Source: Candidatus Saccharibacteria bacterium UBA3304 (lineage in GTDB: Bacteria; Patescibacteriota; Saccharimonadia; Saccharimonadales; Saccharimonadaceae). From it: a stretch of DNA of 47,285 nt. Every line of letters starts with the position of its first letter. Positions within the stretch are counted from its first letter, which is position 1. A program made the position numbers and the translations under genes. A model generated the notes under the pieces. The model did not search any database, was not told where the DNA came from, and saw only the letters and a program-made list of their open reading frames with translations. Where the stretch lies: the NCBI GenBank assembly GCA_002361425.1, contig DESW01000028.1, positions 1 to 47,285 of the forward strand, given 5' to 3'. Below, one piece after another: positions 40,646-47,285 of the stretch.

Positions 40646-40667
40646 TCGGCATTTTGGCCGTTTTTTT
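40646..40667 (+). terminator. Terminator of the initiator tRNA
   Basis: CGGC/GCCG hairpin followed by T7, then AGTAG, similar to the terminators in the two direct-repeat copies. Confidence 0.7.
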
Positions 40668-40689
40668 AGTAGTAAAATTCTGTTAAAGA

Positions 40690-40714
40690 AAATCCCCGGC
40701 TCAGAGAACCGGGG
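40690..40714 (-). terminator. CCCCGG/CCGGGG terminator of the minus-strand orphan
   Basis: On the minus strand CCCCGG, 9-nt loop, CCGGGG, then ATTTTC. Same design as those at 34836, 38539 and 41628. Confidence 0.8.
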
Positions 40715-40756
40715 AAGTGATAGTTTGACTGAAACAGGGCGTGTGGAGGAAGAGAA

Positions 40757-41356
40757 TTAAATCATCTTCCACTCATCGGAGGTAATCACGAGACGCCCCT
40801 CATCCTGATTGTACTGAAGCGAGAACGGAATCTCGAGCCCGAGGCTTTCATAGAGATCCTCAATCTCGGGCTGGTCGGCAGAGTAGACTTTGCCATCAGA
40901 TACCACGTAGAATGTGGCATCATAGCCGTATCCTGATCCGCCCCATGTCAGCCTGAAGACGTCCCCGTCCTTAGCCTTAACAATGACAGCATCCCAGGAC
41001 CCGATTCGTCCAGCGTCTCCGTCAGCACCATTTCCACGAGCAATCAGCTCGATTTCCTGGCTCTCAGGAGCCTCGATGTAGCCGTCTCCACGACGCGTGT
41101 ATCCCCTTTCGGAGCTGAGGATGAGATAGATATCATCATCCTTACGCGCATCGATTCTCGGTCTGCCGGACTTACTTGTGCCGATCGTCAAGTCAGAGCG
41201 AAGCTCCTTAATAATGTCGTCAGCCTGGATAGACTTAGGTGTAGGCAGGAAGACTTCTCTGCGTCCGCGTCCGTATTCGCCGATGGCGACTCCGATCACG
41301 GTACCGAATTTCATCTCCTTATCAACGACTTTCAGCTTCTGATTTGTGTACAACAT
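40757..41356 (-). CDS. Orphan protein, unknown function
   Basis: A 199-residue soluble protein starting MLYTNQKLKVVDKEMKFG. It is rich in Gly, Asp and Arg, and the pattern (VIGVAIGEYGRGRREVFLP, RLTWGGSGYGYDATFYVVSD) suggests beta structure. No known domain recognised. AAAGGAG lies 7 nt before the ATG. One gene in a promoter-leader-terminator unit. Confidence 0.75.
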   Translation of the reverse strand: MLYTNQKLKVVDKEMKFGTVIGVAIGEYGRGRREVFLPTPKSIQADDIIKELRSDLTIGTSKSGRPRIDARKDDDIYLILSSERGYTRRGDGYIEAPESQEIELIARGNGADGDAGRIGSWDAVIVKAKDGDVFRLTWGGSGYGYDATFYVVSDGKVYSADQPEIEDLYESLGLEIPFSLQYNQDEGRLVITSDEWKMI

Positions 41357-41544
41357 GGCAGTTCTCCTTTCCTCCCCGCAGGGAAAGTCGACGTTCGGAA
41401 TGAATTAAGGGGATTATCCCCACGTCGAGCCACCTTTCTTAAGTAGCGTCCAGTAAACCGTATAGATTTACTCGACGCTACCTAAGAACATCTCTGTTTC
41501 GTAGTCAATTTAATGTTCTCGGATCTCGTCCGATTAATATTTAA
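41357..41544 (-). promoter_or_regulatory. 5' leader with strong hairpin and short uORF
   Basis: A stem of two 15-nt arms with one mismatch (41443-41457 with 41467-41481) is followed in transcription order by a GGGG-ATTAT-CCCC hairpin (41409-41421). A 7-codon uORF (ATG 41491, stop 41468-41470) runs into the large stem. No gene is seen between the leader and the MYG1 terminator. Confidence 0.6.
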
Positions 41545-41573
41545 ATTATATCACGAATTGCCAAAAATGTCAA
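41545..41573 (-). promoter_or_regulatory. Consensus sigma70 promoter (minus strand)
   Basis: On the minus strand TTGACA, 17 nt, TATAAT. The start is about 180 nt upstream of the orphan ATG. Confidence 0.85.
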
Positions 41574-41627
41574 TGGCAAAAGCACTTTATTTTAGCTCTT
41601 CTACCTCTGTTTTTAGACAAAGAAAAG

Positions 41628-41650
41628 CCCCCGGCTCAATGAGCCGGGGG
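41628..41650 (-). terminator. CCCCCGG terminator of the MYG1-like gene
   Basis: An almost loop-less stem CCCCCGGCTCA / TGAGCCGGGGG, then CTTTTCT on the minus strand, 60 nt past the stop. Confidence 0.8.
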
Positions 41651-41709
41651 TGTAGTTGGTTAAGCAAGCGGGGGGCAATACTCACGACCTGGGCGGCGGC
41701 TATGAGGTT

Positions 41710-42597
41710 TTAGGCCTCAATAGCCTTTCTTGCCATCGCCAACGCGCCGTTCAGGCTATCGGCTCCGCCGATGAATCCGCCCTTGTGGCAGAAGTTAGCG
41801 TCAGCGACGCCACTCACTGCCTGGAGGTCGTTTGCTGGAACACCGCGCCAGCTCTCAGGGAGAGGTTTGCGGTTTCCGAAAGATCCGATAGCGTCCGGGA
41901 TTGCCTGGACATTGTACCCTCCACGATTACTCGGGAAGACAACGTACAGAGCCTCAGCGGCCTTAGGATCCTCAGAGGTAAGGACATATTCCTGCCACGG
42001 TGCGAACTGCGGCAGGACGATAATCCTTTCCTCAGACGCCTCGATGGCGGTGTCCACAAGTGCCTTGGCGCGAGCCTTGCTCTCCGCAGAAGCGATTGCG
42101 CGGGCAAGAATACCCTGAGCAAAAGCTACCGCTTCAAGGAAGGCGTCGTCCGGCTTCACCTTCGAATCCCAGTCGGGGTTAAATCCTGAGATGAGATCGG
42201 AAATACTCGCCGGCTTTGCCGGGTAGTCAATATCGGGGAGAACCCCATTGTCGACAGCGTCGATTCCCTGGATCAGCTCCTGGTCAACGAAGGCCCAAGC
42301 CTGATCACAAGACACGAGCTTATGTCCGAAGTCGCGCCAGATCAATCCAGCGGAGCTATACGGCACGCCGTTCTCACGAGCACCGTTGCCGCCGCGCTGA
42401 TGATGATCGTACTGACCGCCGCCAATGTCATAAACAAAGGCATTAGTGTCTTCCGGTACACGGAACGTGCGGTTGAGGGCGATCGGCTCGATCGCGGACA
42501 GAATGGCGGTTGCCATTACTTCGTCTGCGTGAAACACGCCTCCGTGTGTAATATGGCTTGCCTGGTCGATAGTTACAAGAGTAATGTTGTTAGTCAT
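41710..42597 (-). CDS. MYG1 family protein (UPF0160), predicted metal-dependent hydrolase
   Basis: A 295-residue protein. ITHGGVFHADEVMATAIL near the N-terminus and FVYDIGGGQYDHHQRGG (near residue 55) are the MYG1 signatures, related to the DHH phosphoesterase motif; PYSSAGLIWRDFG follows as in the family. Eukaryotic MYG1 is a 3'-5' RNA exonuclease, so an RNA or phosphoester substrate is plausible. The gene is in the same style of unit as the orphans, and its GC-rich codons (cgg, ctg, gcg, atc) differ from the chromosomal genes, suggesting transfer. AGGAGGAAA precedes the ATG. Confidence 0.88.
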   Translation of the reverse strand: MTNNITLVTIDQASHITHGGVFHADEVMATAILSAIEPIALNRTFRVPEDTNAFVYDIGGGQYDHHQRGGNGARENGVPYSSAGLIWRDFGHKLVSCDQAWAFVDQELIQGIDAVDNGVLPDIDYPAKPASISDLISGFNPDWDSKVKPDDAFLEAVAFAQGILARAIASAESKARAKALVDTAIEASEERIIVLPQFAPWQEYVLTSEDPKAAEALYVVFPSNRGGYNVQAIPDAIGSFGNRKPLPESWRGVPANDLQAVSGVADANFCHKGGFIGGADSLNGALAMARKAIEA

Positions 42598-42829
42598 AGT
42601 GTTTTCCTCCTCTGAAAAACATGGTCAACGTCCACTACGGATTAAGAGAGAACTGTCTCTCACGTTGACAAAGATTTTACCACCCCTTGTGGGCAGCGGA
42701 AAACAGACAATAAAACTTATCCGTTTTACGCTGCTCGCAAGTGAGAAGAAAACTATGCTTCAAACCTTGCTTAACGTAAACCTTTTCAATGTGCTTAGTC
42801 AGTTATTGAACTTCGCTAACTATTCTTAT
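42598..42829 (-). promoter_or_regulatory. Long 5' leader of the MYG1-like gene
   Basis: About 230 nt. GTTGAC/GTCAAC-type short repeats flank 42625-42670. A 10-codon uORF (ATG 42622, stop 42590-42592) contains the main SD and overlaps the main start at 42597. No other gene seen. Confidence 0.5.
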
Positions 42830-42858
42830 ATTATAGCATATACGCTTATTTTTGTCAA
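42830..42858 (-). promoter_or_regulatory. Consensus sigma70 promoter (minus strand)
   Basis: On the minus strand TTGACA, 17-nt spacer ending TATGC, TATAAT, an extended -10. Confidence 0.88.
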
Positions 42859-42905
42859 AGGAGTAACAATAAAAAGAATTGTAACAGGGGTAAAATACGC
42901 CATAT

Positions 42906-42930
42906 TTTTGTCAAAATAGAATTGACAAAA
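42906..42930. repeat. Short inverted repeat in an AT-rich intergenic gap
   Basis: TTTTGTCAA, 7-nt spacer, TTGACAAAA. Both arms contain a -35-like hexamer but no matching -10 at 17 nt. The rest of 42859-43000 is AT-rich with nothing I can assign, apart from an AAAATACG/CGTATTTT pair (42893-42900, 42961-42968). Confidence 0.4.
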
Positions 42931-43000
42931 CCAAATAGCCACCCCAGTTAACGATATTTGACGTATTTTAGCTATTAGTTTATAAATTGGCTAGTTTGTT

Positions 43001-44359
43001 TTATTTCAAGCGTTCCGCTGCGGTGCGAATCAATTCGCTCCAGTCATTAGTTAGATGTGGCACAGCTGCCATCTCGGAAGCATTCATTTCATACTTCACG
43101 GCATAAGCCAATTCTTGTGCAACTAGACCAGCGTTTGGCGCCATTACGGTGCCGCCAATCAATACGCCGCTCTTGCCGTATATTAACTTTACGAAGCCGC
43201 TATAATAGCCAGCGATATTTGCTTTCTGAACTGCCTGCAAAGGCACGATAATCTTCTTAATCTTGCGATCGCGGCGAATACAATCGTCTTCGCTTACGCC
43301 AACGTGCGCAACTTCTGGGCAGGTATTTGTGACGCGAATTAGACCGTCATAATTGCGAGTTAATTTAGACTTGCCAACAATGTGCGCAACTGCAACACGT
43401 GCATCAATAATCGCTTTTTCAGTCGAGCTATGACCGCCAACAACGTCACCTGCTGCATAAATATGCTTGGTGCTCGTCTGCATCGTATCGTCAACTTTAA
43501 TACCATCGTGCGCATATTTTACGCCAGCATTTTCTAGGCCAAGATCGACGTTTGGTGCGCTGCCGGTGCAGAGAATAACTGCGCCAATCTTGATGGACTT
43601 TTCCTGACCGCCGCGCATGAAAATAACCTTCTTTTCGACGCCATCTTTTTCGAGCGCAACTACGCGAGACTGAGTCAAAACTTTGATGCCGTCGCGCTTA
43701 AATACTTCGTCGAGTACCTGACCAGCTTCCTCGTCTTCGCGTGGAAGCAAGCGGCCTGCGATATCGGCAATTACGACTTCGCAGCCGAGTGCAGCAAAGT
43801 ACTGTGCGATTTCGCAACCGGTCGAACCAGCGCCAACTACGAATACGCTTTTTGGCGCGCGCGGAATATCGAGAATGTTTTCTGGCAAATAATAATCAAC
43901 GTTTTCTGGAATCTTGATACCAGTGTCAGCGACGGAAGCGCCAGTTGCAATCAAGAATTTCTTTGCAGAAAATGTATCTTTGCCGACGACAATTTCGGTC
44001 TTCGAAACAAAGCGAGCTTCGCCGTGGATACAAGTAATCTTAGCGTCTTCAAAAATCTTTTTGCTGTTTGCGCCAGCACGTTTTGCGGCCTGGTTCTTCC
44101 AGTTCATGAGGGTAGGGTAGTTATAGCGCAAGTTTGCGCTAGAAATACCAAAGCGTGCGCCCGCGAGTGCCTGCTTGTAAGTGAAGGCACCATTCAAAGC
44201 TGCGCCGAATGGAACATTAGAAGTGTTGAGGTTGGAGCCGCCCCATTTTTTAGCCTCAACTAAAGCGACGTTTAGGCCAGATTTGGCTGCAATCAATGCG
44301 GCCTCGCTACCGGCATCTCCACTGCCGATCACGACTAAATCATAATCAAAACGTTTCAT
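43001..44359 (-). CDS. Pyridine nucleotide-disulfide oxidoreductase family flavoprotein lacking the redox cysteines
   Basis: A 452-residue protein with the full family fold: FAD-binding VVIGSGDAGSEAAL (9-22), second nucleotide-binding VFVVGAGSTGCEIAQYFAALG, ATG and GD motifs (LIATGAS, IYAAGDVVGG) and a C-terminal dimerisation domain ending PHLTNDWSELI. Where dihydrolipoamide and mercuric reductases have GGTCLNVGCIP, this reads GGSNLNTSNVP (40-50): both cysteines are Asn. It cannot do disulfide chemistry and may be a different NAD(P)H oxidoreductase, perhaps acting on quinones, oxygen or metals. It follows the ATP-cone-like gene by 1 nt. Confidence 0.88.
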   Translation of the reverse strand: MKRFDYDLVVIGSGDAGSEAALIAAKSGLNVALVEAKKWGGSNLNTSNVPFGAALNGAFTYKQALAGARFGISSANLRYNYPTLMNWKNQAAKRAGANSKKIFEDAKITCIHGEARFVSKTEIVVGKDTFSAKKFLIATGASVADTGIKIPENVDYYLPENILDIPRAPKSVFVVGAGSTGCEIAQYFAALGCEVVIADIAGRLLPREDEEAGQVLDEVFKRDGIKVLTQSRVVALEKDGVEKKVIFMRGGQEKSIKIGAVILCTGSAPNVDLGLENAGVKYAHDGIKVDDTMQTSTKHIYAAGDVVGGHSSTEKAIIDARVAVAHIVGKSKLTRNYDGLIRVTNTCPEVAHVGVSEDDCIRRDRKIKKIIVPLQAVQKANIAGYYSGFVKLIYGKSGVLIGGTVMAPNAGLVAQELAYAVKYEMNASEMAAVPHLTNDWSELIRTAAERLK

Positions 44360-44360
44360 C

Positions 44361-44615
44361 TTATATTATTTTATCATGGTTTTGATAAGCATAAGCAAGG
44401 TCTGGACTCAGTTCTTTGAGCTCTTTGATAATCTGACGGCGCAAGTCGCTTTCCGTCACGATTTCCTTGTCGGCAATCCATTCGTCCGTGTCTTTTGCGA
44501 CACGTGTTGCGATTTGTTTTGCCCAGCCTTCTGGCAAGCCAATACTTTTTGCATTGCGCAAAATACTTTGCTTAACACCACTAGAAGAATATTCGTAAGT
44601 GATTTTCTTTTTCAT
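44361..44615 (-). CDS. Small ATP-cone-like protein
   Basis: An 84-residue cytosolic protein. The pattern of a basic N-terminus, IGLPEGWAKQIATRVAKDTDE, then VTESDLRRQIIKELKELSPDLAYAY resembles an ATP-cone nucleotide-binding domain as in ribonucleotide reductases and NrdR, but without a catalytic partner domain. The resemblance is at pattern level only. It lies between the membrane protein (no gap) and the flavoprotein (1 nt gap), so all three are one operon. Confidence 0.65.
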   Translation of the reverse strand: MKKKITYEYSSSGVKQSILRNAKSIGLPEGWAKQIATRVAKDTDEWIADKEIVTESDLRRQIIKELKELSPDLAYAYQNHDKII

Positions 44616-45308
44616 TTACATCACCCAATAGGCGAGTACGAACGCCGCCAGAATCATAAATGCGCTACCAGAAAACGCTTTCGAAAATGCCTTGTTTTTG
44701 ACGCGCCACTTCTGTGCTTCAACCGCATTGCGTCCGGTCTTTACGTGAATCTTTAGAATGACGAGCGGAATTACCGTTAGAACGGCATATGAAACCGCCG
44801 TGATAATCTGCAAATAGCTGCTCATATTCAAGACACAGTTTGCTACTACAAAGTAAATCGCTAGACTAAATGGCATTTCTGCAAAGCTACTGAGCAAGCC
44901 AAGCGAGAACGCCTCGATGTTGTCGTTTGTTTCGCGCGCTTTTTTCTGAATGAAACGCGTAAAGGCTTTTGGCAACCATAGCTCGGTCGATTTCTTTCCT
45001 TTACGGTAATACAGCAGCCACATAATTGAGCCGCATGCTGCGAAGATGCCGATACAAACAACGAGCCATTCGGCTGTTAGTGCGCCATTAAAGAAATTGC
45101 CAATCAAGAAACAGAATGTACATACCATTAGGAAAGTAATTGCGGCGGAACCGAGAATGTAATTCTTCGCGAGATAACGGGTCTTCTTGCGGCGGTGTTT
45201 TCCGAGGCTGTTATGATAAAGCAAAATAAGGCCGCCCAAACCCAATTGCAAAGAAGCCTGAGTTATTCCAGCCAGGATTATTGTCGCGATGCAAGTAATA
45301 TCGCTCAT
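44616..45308 (-). CDS. Polytopic membrane protein, unknown function
   Basis: A 230-residue protein with about six helices and one cytoplasmic loop rich in Lys and Arg (about 100-130). The overall shape, with an N-terminal helix carrying small residues and Gln (AGITQASLQLGLGGLILLYH), recalls LysE-type or DsbD-like small transporters, but no motif decides. Leaderless-type start: TATAAT ends 6 nt before the ATG. First gene of the operon with the ATP-cone-like protein and the flavoprotein, so it may move a substrate or electrons for them. Confidence 0.72.
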   Translation of the reverse strand: MSDITCIATIILAGITQASLQLGLGGLILLYHNSLGKHRRKKTRYLAKNYILGSAAITFLMVCTFCFLIGNFFNGALTAEWLVVCIGIFAACGSIMWLLYYRKGKKSTELWLPKAFTRFIQKKARETNDNIEAFSLGLLSSFAEMPFSLAIYFVVANCVLNMSSYLQIITAVSYAVLTVIPLVILKIHVKTGRNAVEAQKWRVKNKAFSKAFSGSAFMILAAFVLAYWVM

Positions 45309-45314
45309 GCTTTC

Positions 45315-45320
45315 ATTATA
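45315..45320 (-). promoter_or_regulatory. Extended -10 box, leaderless-type (minus strand)
   Basis: TGCTATAAT on the minus strand; TATAAT ends 6 nt before the ATG at 45308. Confidence 0.65.
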
Positions 45321-45366
45321 GCATAAGCCGTATTGATTAGCACCAGAGGGAATTTAATGCTTATGC

Positions 45367-45395
45367 TTGAGGATTTTTGGTCGCATTTTTACTAT
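45367..45395 (+). promoter_or_regulatory. Promoter of the lamin-tail surface protein
   Basis: TTGAGG, 17-nt spacer, TACTAT ending 6 nt before the ATG at 45402: leaderless geometry. Confidence 0.6.
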
Positions 45396-45401
45396 GCGGG
45401 T

Positions 45402-46793
45402 ATGACAAAAATAATCAAAATTATCATCACTGGTATCACCTTAATTAGCCTCTCGCCGACCGTCGCTTTTGCTGACGATGCGCCGGAGTGAACGCCCGAG
45501 CCGACTCTCTATTTTCGTGCCGTTAACGCAGGCTACAAAGATGACTCGTCCGTCCAAAATTACGACTTCTTCAAGCTCGCCAAGTCTGTCGAAGGAGACC
45601 TCGATCTTTCGCCCTACAAAATCCAATACTTCAACAGTAGCGATAATCTCGCCGCTGAGTTGGAGTTTCCCGAATCGACCATTTTCCATGCCGATGCGGT
45701 CGTTTTTGGCTTTAGTAAAAGTCCGCAGTTCGCTGAGGCTCCGCCAAGCTTTTTATATGACTTCGGTTCTGCTGGCCTTGCTTCTACTGCTGGCCGTCTG
45801 AAAATCGTGCAGGGCGAAGAAGTCATCGATGAAGTTTGCTGGGGCAAGTTAACTTGCGAGAGCCAAATGACTAAGTTTGCCACTTCGGCAGAAGAGAACA
45901 AAACCGCCATTCGTCTGCCAGACATGAGCTTCATTTACGAGCAGTATTATCCAGAAATTGACGTCGAGGCTTTTCTGATTCCAGAGCCAGAACCGGAGCC
46001 CGAGCCAGAATTGCCGCCCGAACCTGCCGAAGTCAAGTCTTGCGCCGGCCTAAAAATCACGGAAATATATTCGTATTATGAGACTAATGCAGACGAGCAA
46101 TTCGTTGAGCTTTATAATTCACTCAACGAGGATATCGTGCTCGATGCCTGCGTGCTTCGTTATAAATCCAAGGACTATCCGCTGCAGGGCACGCTCGCGC
46201 CGAAGCAATATACTGTCGTGCAAAATTTATCGCTCACGAAAGATCCAAGCTCGGAACTTTCGCTCGAAATTGTGGATGCTACTGGCTCAGTCGAATCAGC
46301 TAGCTATGCGCATGGCCAGAAAAGCGGTACCTCATTCGCGCTAGTCGACGGTCAATGGCTGCGCACTTACGCGCCTACGCCCGCTGCTGAAAACGTATAT
46401 CAAGAATTTCGTTCCTGTCCTGACGGGAAAGTAATCAATCCAGAAACAGGGAATTGTATTAATGAGACTGTCGCCCAGGAACCAGTTGCCTGCAAGGAAG
46501 GTTATTATCGCAATCCGGAAACTGGCCGCTGCAAGAAAAACGAAGAACCTGTTGCCGAGAAAGTCTGCGACGAAGGCTATGAGCTAAATCCGGAAACTAA
46601 TCGTTGCCGCAAAATCCGCGCCAGCAATCTCTCGGATTATCCCGTTGAAGAAATCACAGAAGAAACTCATGATAGTCCGCAAGTCTTCGTTGCGGTTTGG
46701 GCGCTCGTCGCGCTTGGCGTTATAGTAATTGTCTATGTCGTCATTCAATTCCGACACGAAATCGCCAAGATTTTCCGGCGTGCTAAACTATAA
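45402..46793 (+). pseudogene. Secreted lamin-tail-domain surface protein with an in-frame TGA at codon 30
   Basis: From ATG 45402 the frame encodes a signal peptide (MTKIIKIIITGITLI...VAFADDAPE) and then meets TGA at 45489-45491. The same frame continues, open, for 433 codons to TAA 46793. The continuation has an N-terminal ectodomain, a Glu/Pro linker (EPEPEPEPELPPEPAE), a lamin-tail-like domain (CAGLKITEIYSYY ... FVELYN) and three Cys repeats of the form CxxGxxxNPETxxC. It closes with one membrane helix (about 427-447) and a basic tail. A TTG at 45660 could start a version without signal peptide. A nonsense mutation, read-through or sequencing error are the options. Confidence 0.78.
46784..46789 (+). 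promoter_or_regulatory. -10 box of ruvC, leaderless-type
   Basis: TGCTAAACT at 46781-46789; the hexamer ends 6 nt before the ATG at 46796 and lies inside the end of the upstream gene. Confidence 0.5.
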
Positions 46794-46795
46794 GT

Positions 46796-47285
46796 ATGTC
46801 AGTCAAGAAAGTTCTCGGCATTGATCCAGGCACCGGCATCTGCGGTTTTGGTGTTGTAAAGTTTACGACGCATAAGCAACCGCACATGGTCACGGCGGGT
46901 GTCATTACAACTCCAGCTCATACGCCTACTGCCGATCGCTTACTTGATATCTACGAATCGCTCGAGCAGATTATTGCTGAGACTGAACCGGACGAAGTCT
47001 CTATCGAAAAACTCTTCTTCAATCAAAACATTACTACTGGTATATCCGTTGCTGAGGCTCGTGGTGTTTGTATGCTTGTTGCGCGCAAACATAATCTTCC
47101 GATTTACGAATACACTCCACTCCAAATTAAGCAGACCATGACGGGCTATGGTCGCGCAAACAAAAAAGACATGCAGGAAGCTGTTCGTCATTACTTGAAT
47201 ATGAAAGAAATCGTCAAACCAGACGATGCTGCAGATGCACTCGCGGCCGCCATTACGCATGCCCTCATGTCCCGCATTCAATACC
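46796..47285 (+). CDS. ruvC: Holliday junction resolvase RuvC (3' end beyond window)
   Basis: The first 163 residues of RuvC, which cuts four-way junctions during recombination. LGIDPGTGICGFGV carries catalytic D10, SIEKLFFNQN carries E71, and KPDDAADALAAAITHAL carries the C-terminal acidic cluster (D143/D144/D147). NQNITTGISVAEARG is the usual DNA-binding segment. Nearly full length (family about 155-175 residues); the stop lies past 47285. The ATG lies 2 nt after the stop of the lamin-tail gene. Confidence 0.95.
   Translation, partial: MSVKKVLGIDPGTGICGFGVVKFTTHKQPHMVTAGVITTPAHTPTADRLLDIYESLEQIIAETEPDEVSIEKLFFNQNITTGISVAEARGVCMLVARKHNLPIYEYTPLQIKQTMTGYGRANKKDMQEAVRHYLNMKEIVKPDDAADALAAAITHALMSRIQY

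Noticed and set aside
41656..42189. A 177-codon plus-strand frame
   Set aside because: It is antisense to the MYG1-like gene, whose motifs, SD, promoter and terminator are all on the minus strand.
42906..42930. Divergent promoters in the TTGACAAAA inverted repeat
   Set aside because: No acceptable -10 hexamer lies 16-18 nt from either arm.
45489..45491. Genome-wide UGA recoding, as in Gracilibacteria and Absconditabacteria
   Set aside because: UGA terminates several intact genes in this window (for example at 1687, 7624, 8469, 9664 and 11778), so this TGA is a local event.

Overview
The window looks like the compact chromosome of a Patescibacteria (CPR) bacterium, most likely a Saccharibacteria (TM7)-type episymbiont. 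This is inferred from gene style: tightly packed short operons, few metabolic genes, many orphan proteins, VirB2-like pilin and small membrane proteins, tRNAs with encoded CCA, and ordinary housekeeping genes (uppS, glmS, ruvC, an FtsB/DivIC-like gene). About a dozen genes have a TATAAT-like box (often extended TGCTATAAT) ending 6-9 nt before the start codon, the geometry of leaderless mRNA. UGA is an ordinary stop here.

Layout. 1-3.1 kb: the end of an unknown gene, then a polyprenyl-phosphate sugar-transferase / GT2 / GtrA operon. 3.1-6.0 kb: an orphan gene, a cation-diffusion transporter, and a minus-strand pair (membrane protein, adenylate-kinase-like). 6.0-14.4 kb: a surface-polymer operon with initiating sugar transferase, GT2, DUF1792-type GT, CDP-glycerol glycerophosphotransferase, a GT4-GT2 fusion, Wzy-like polymerase and Wzx-like flippase; its distal part is visibly AT-rich and probably imported. 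14.4-17.2 kb: accessory genes, including an acyltransferase-3 remnant, a Panacea toxin-antitoxin pair with a palindromic operator, and a stand-alone Cas2-like gene. 17.2-19.1 kb: uppS and an orphan.

19.1-23.1 kb is a minus-strand operon of a 2H-phosphoesterase-like protein, a membrane protein, a pilin-like/C39-peptidase fusion and an ADP-ribosyltransferase. It is a good candidate for a host- or competitor-directed system. tRNA-Asn, an MBOAT/DHHW acyl-transfer pair and a MucBP surface protein follow. 27.7-33.6 kb is a glmS-ABC exporter-AEC transporter-GH30 operon.

33.6-43.0 kb is an accessory region. It carries five self-contained transcription units, each with a TTGAC-N17-TAYAAT promoter, a leader of about 150-240 nt with a small upstream ORF and usually hairpins, a single gene and a strong terminator (CCCCGG/CCGGGG type in four). 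Four encode orphan or poorly known proteins including a MYG1-like protein. The fifth encodes a chimera of alphaCTD-like, sigma region 4-like and alphaCTD-like segments. Two CAU tRNAs, a 139-nt near-palindromic element, a tRNA-end direct repeat and gene debris lie in the same stretch, between ordinary genes (CmpB-type permease, GNAT, a lipoprotein-like membrane protein, a truncated RibD-like gene and the FtsB-like gene).

43.0-47.3 kb: a disulfide-reductase-family flavoprotein lacking both redox cysteines with two small partners, a secreted lamin-tail protein interrupted by an in-frame TGA right after its signal peptide, and the start of ruvC.
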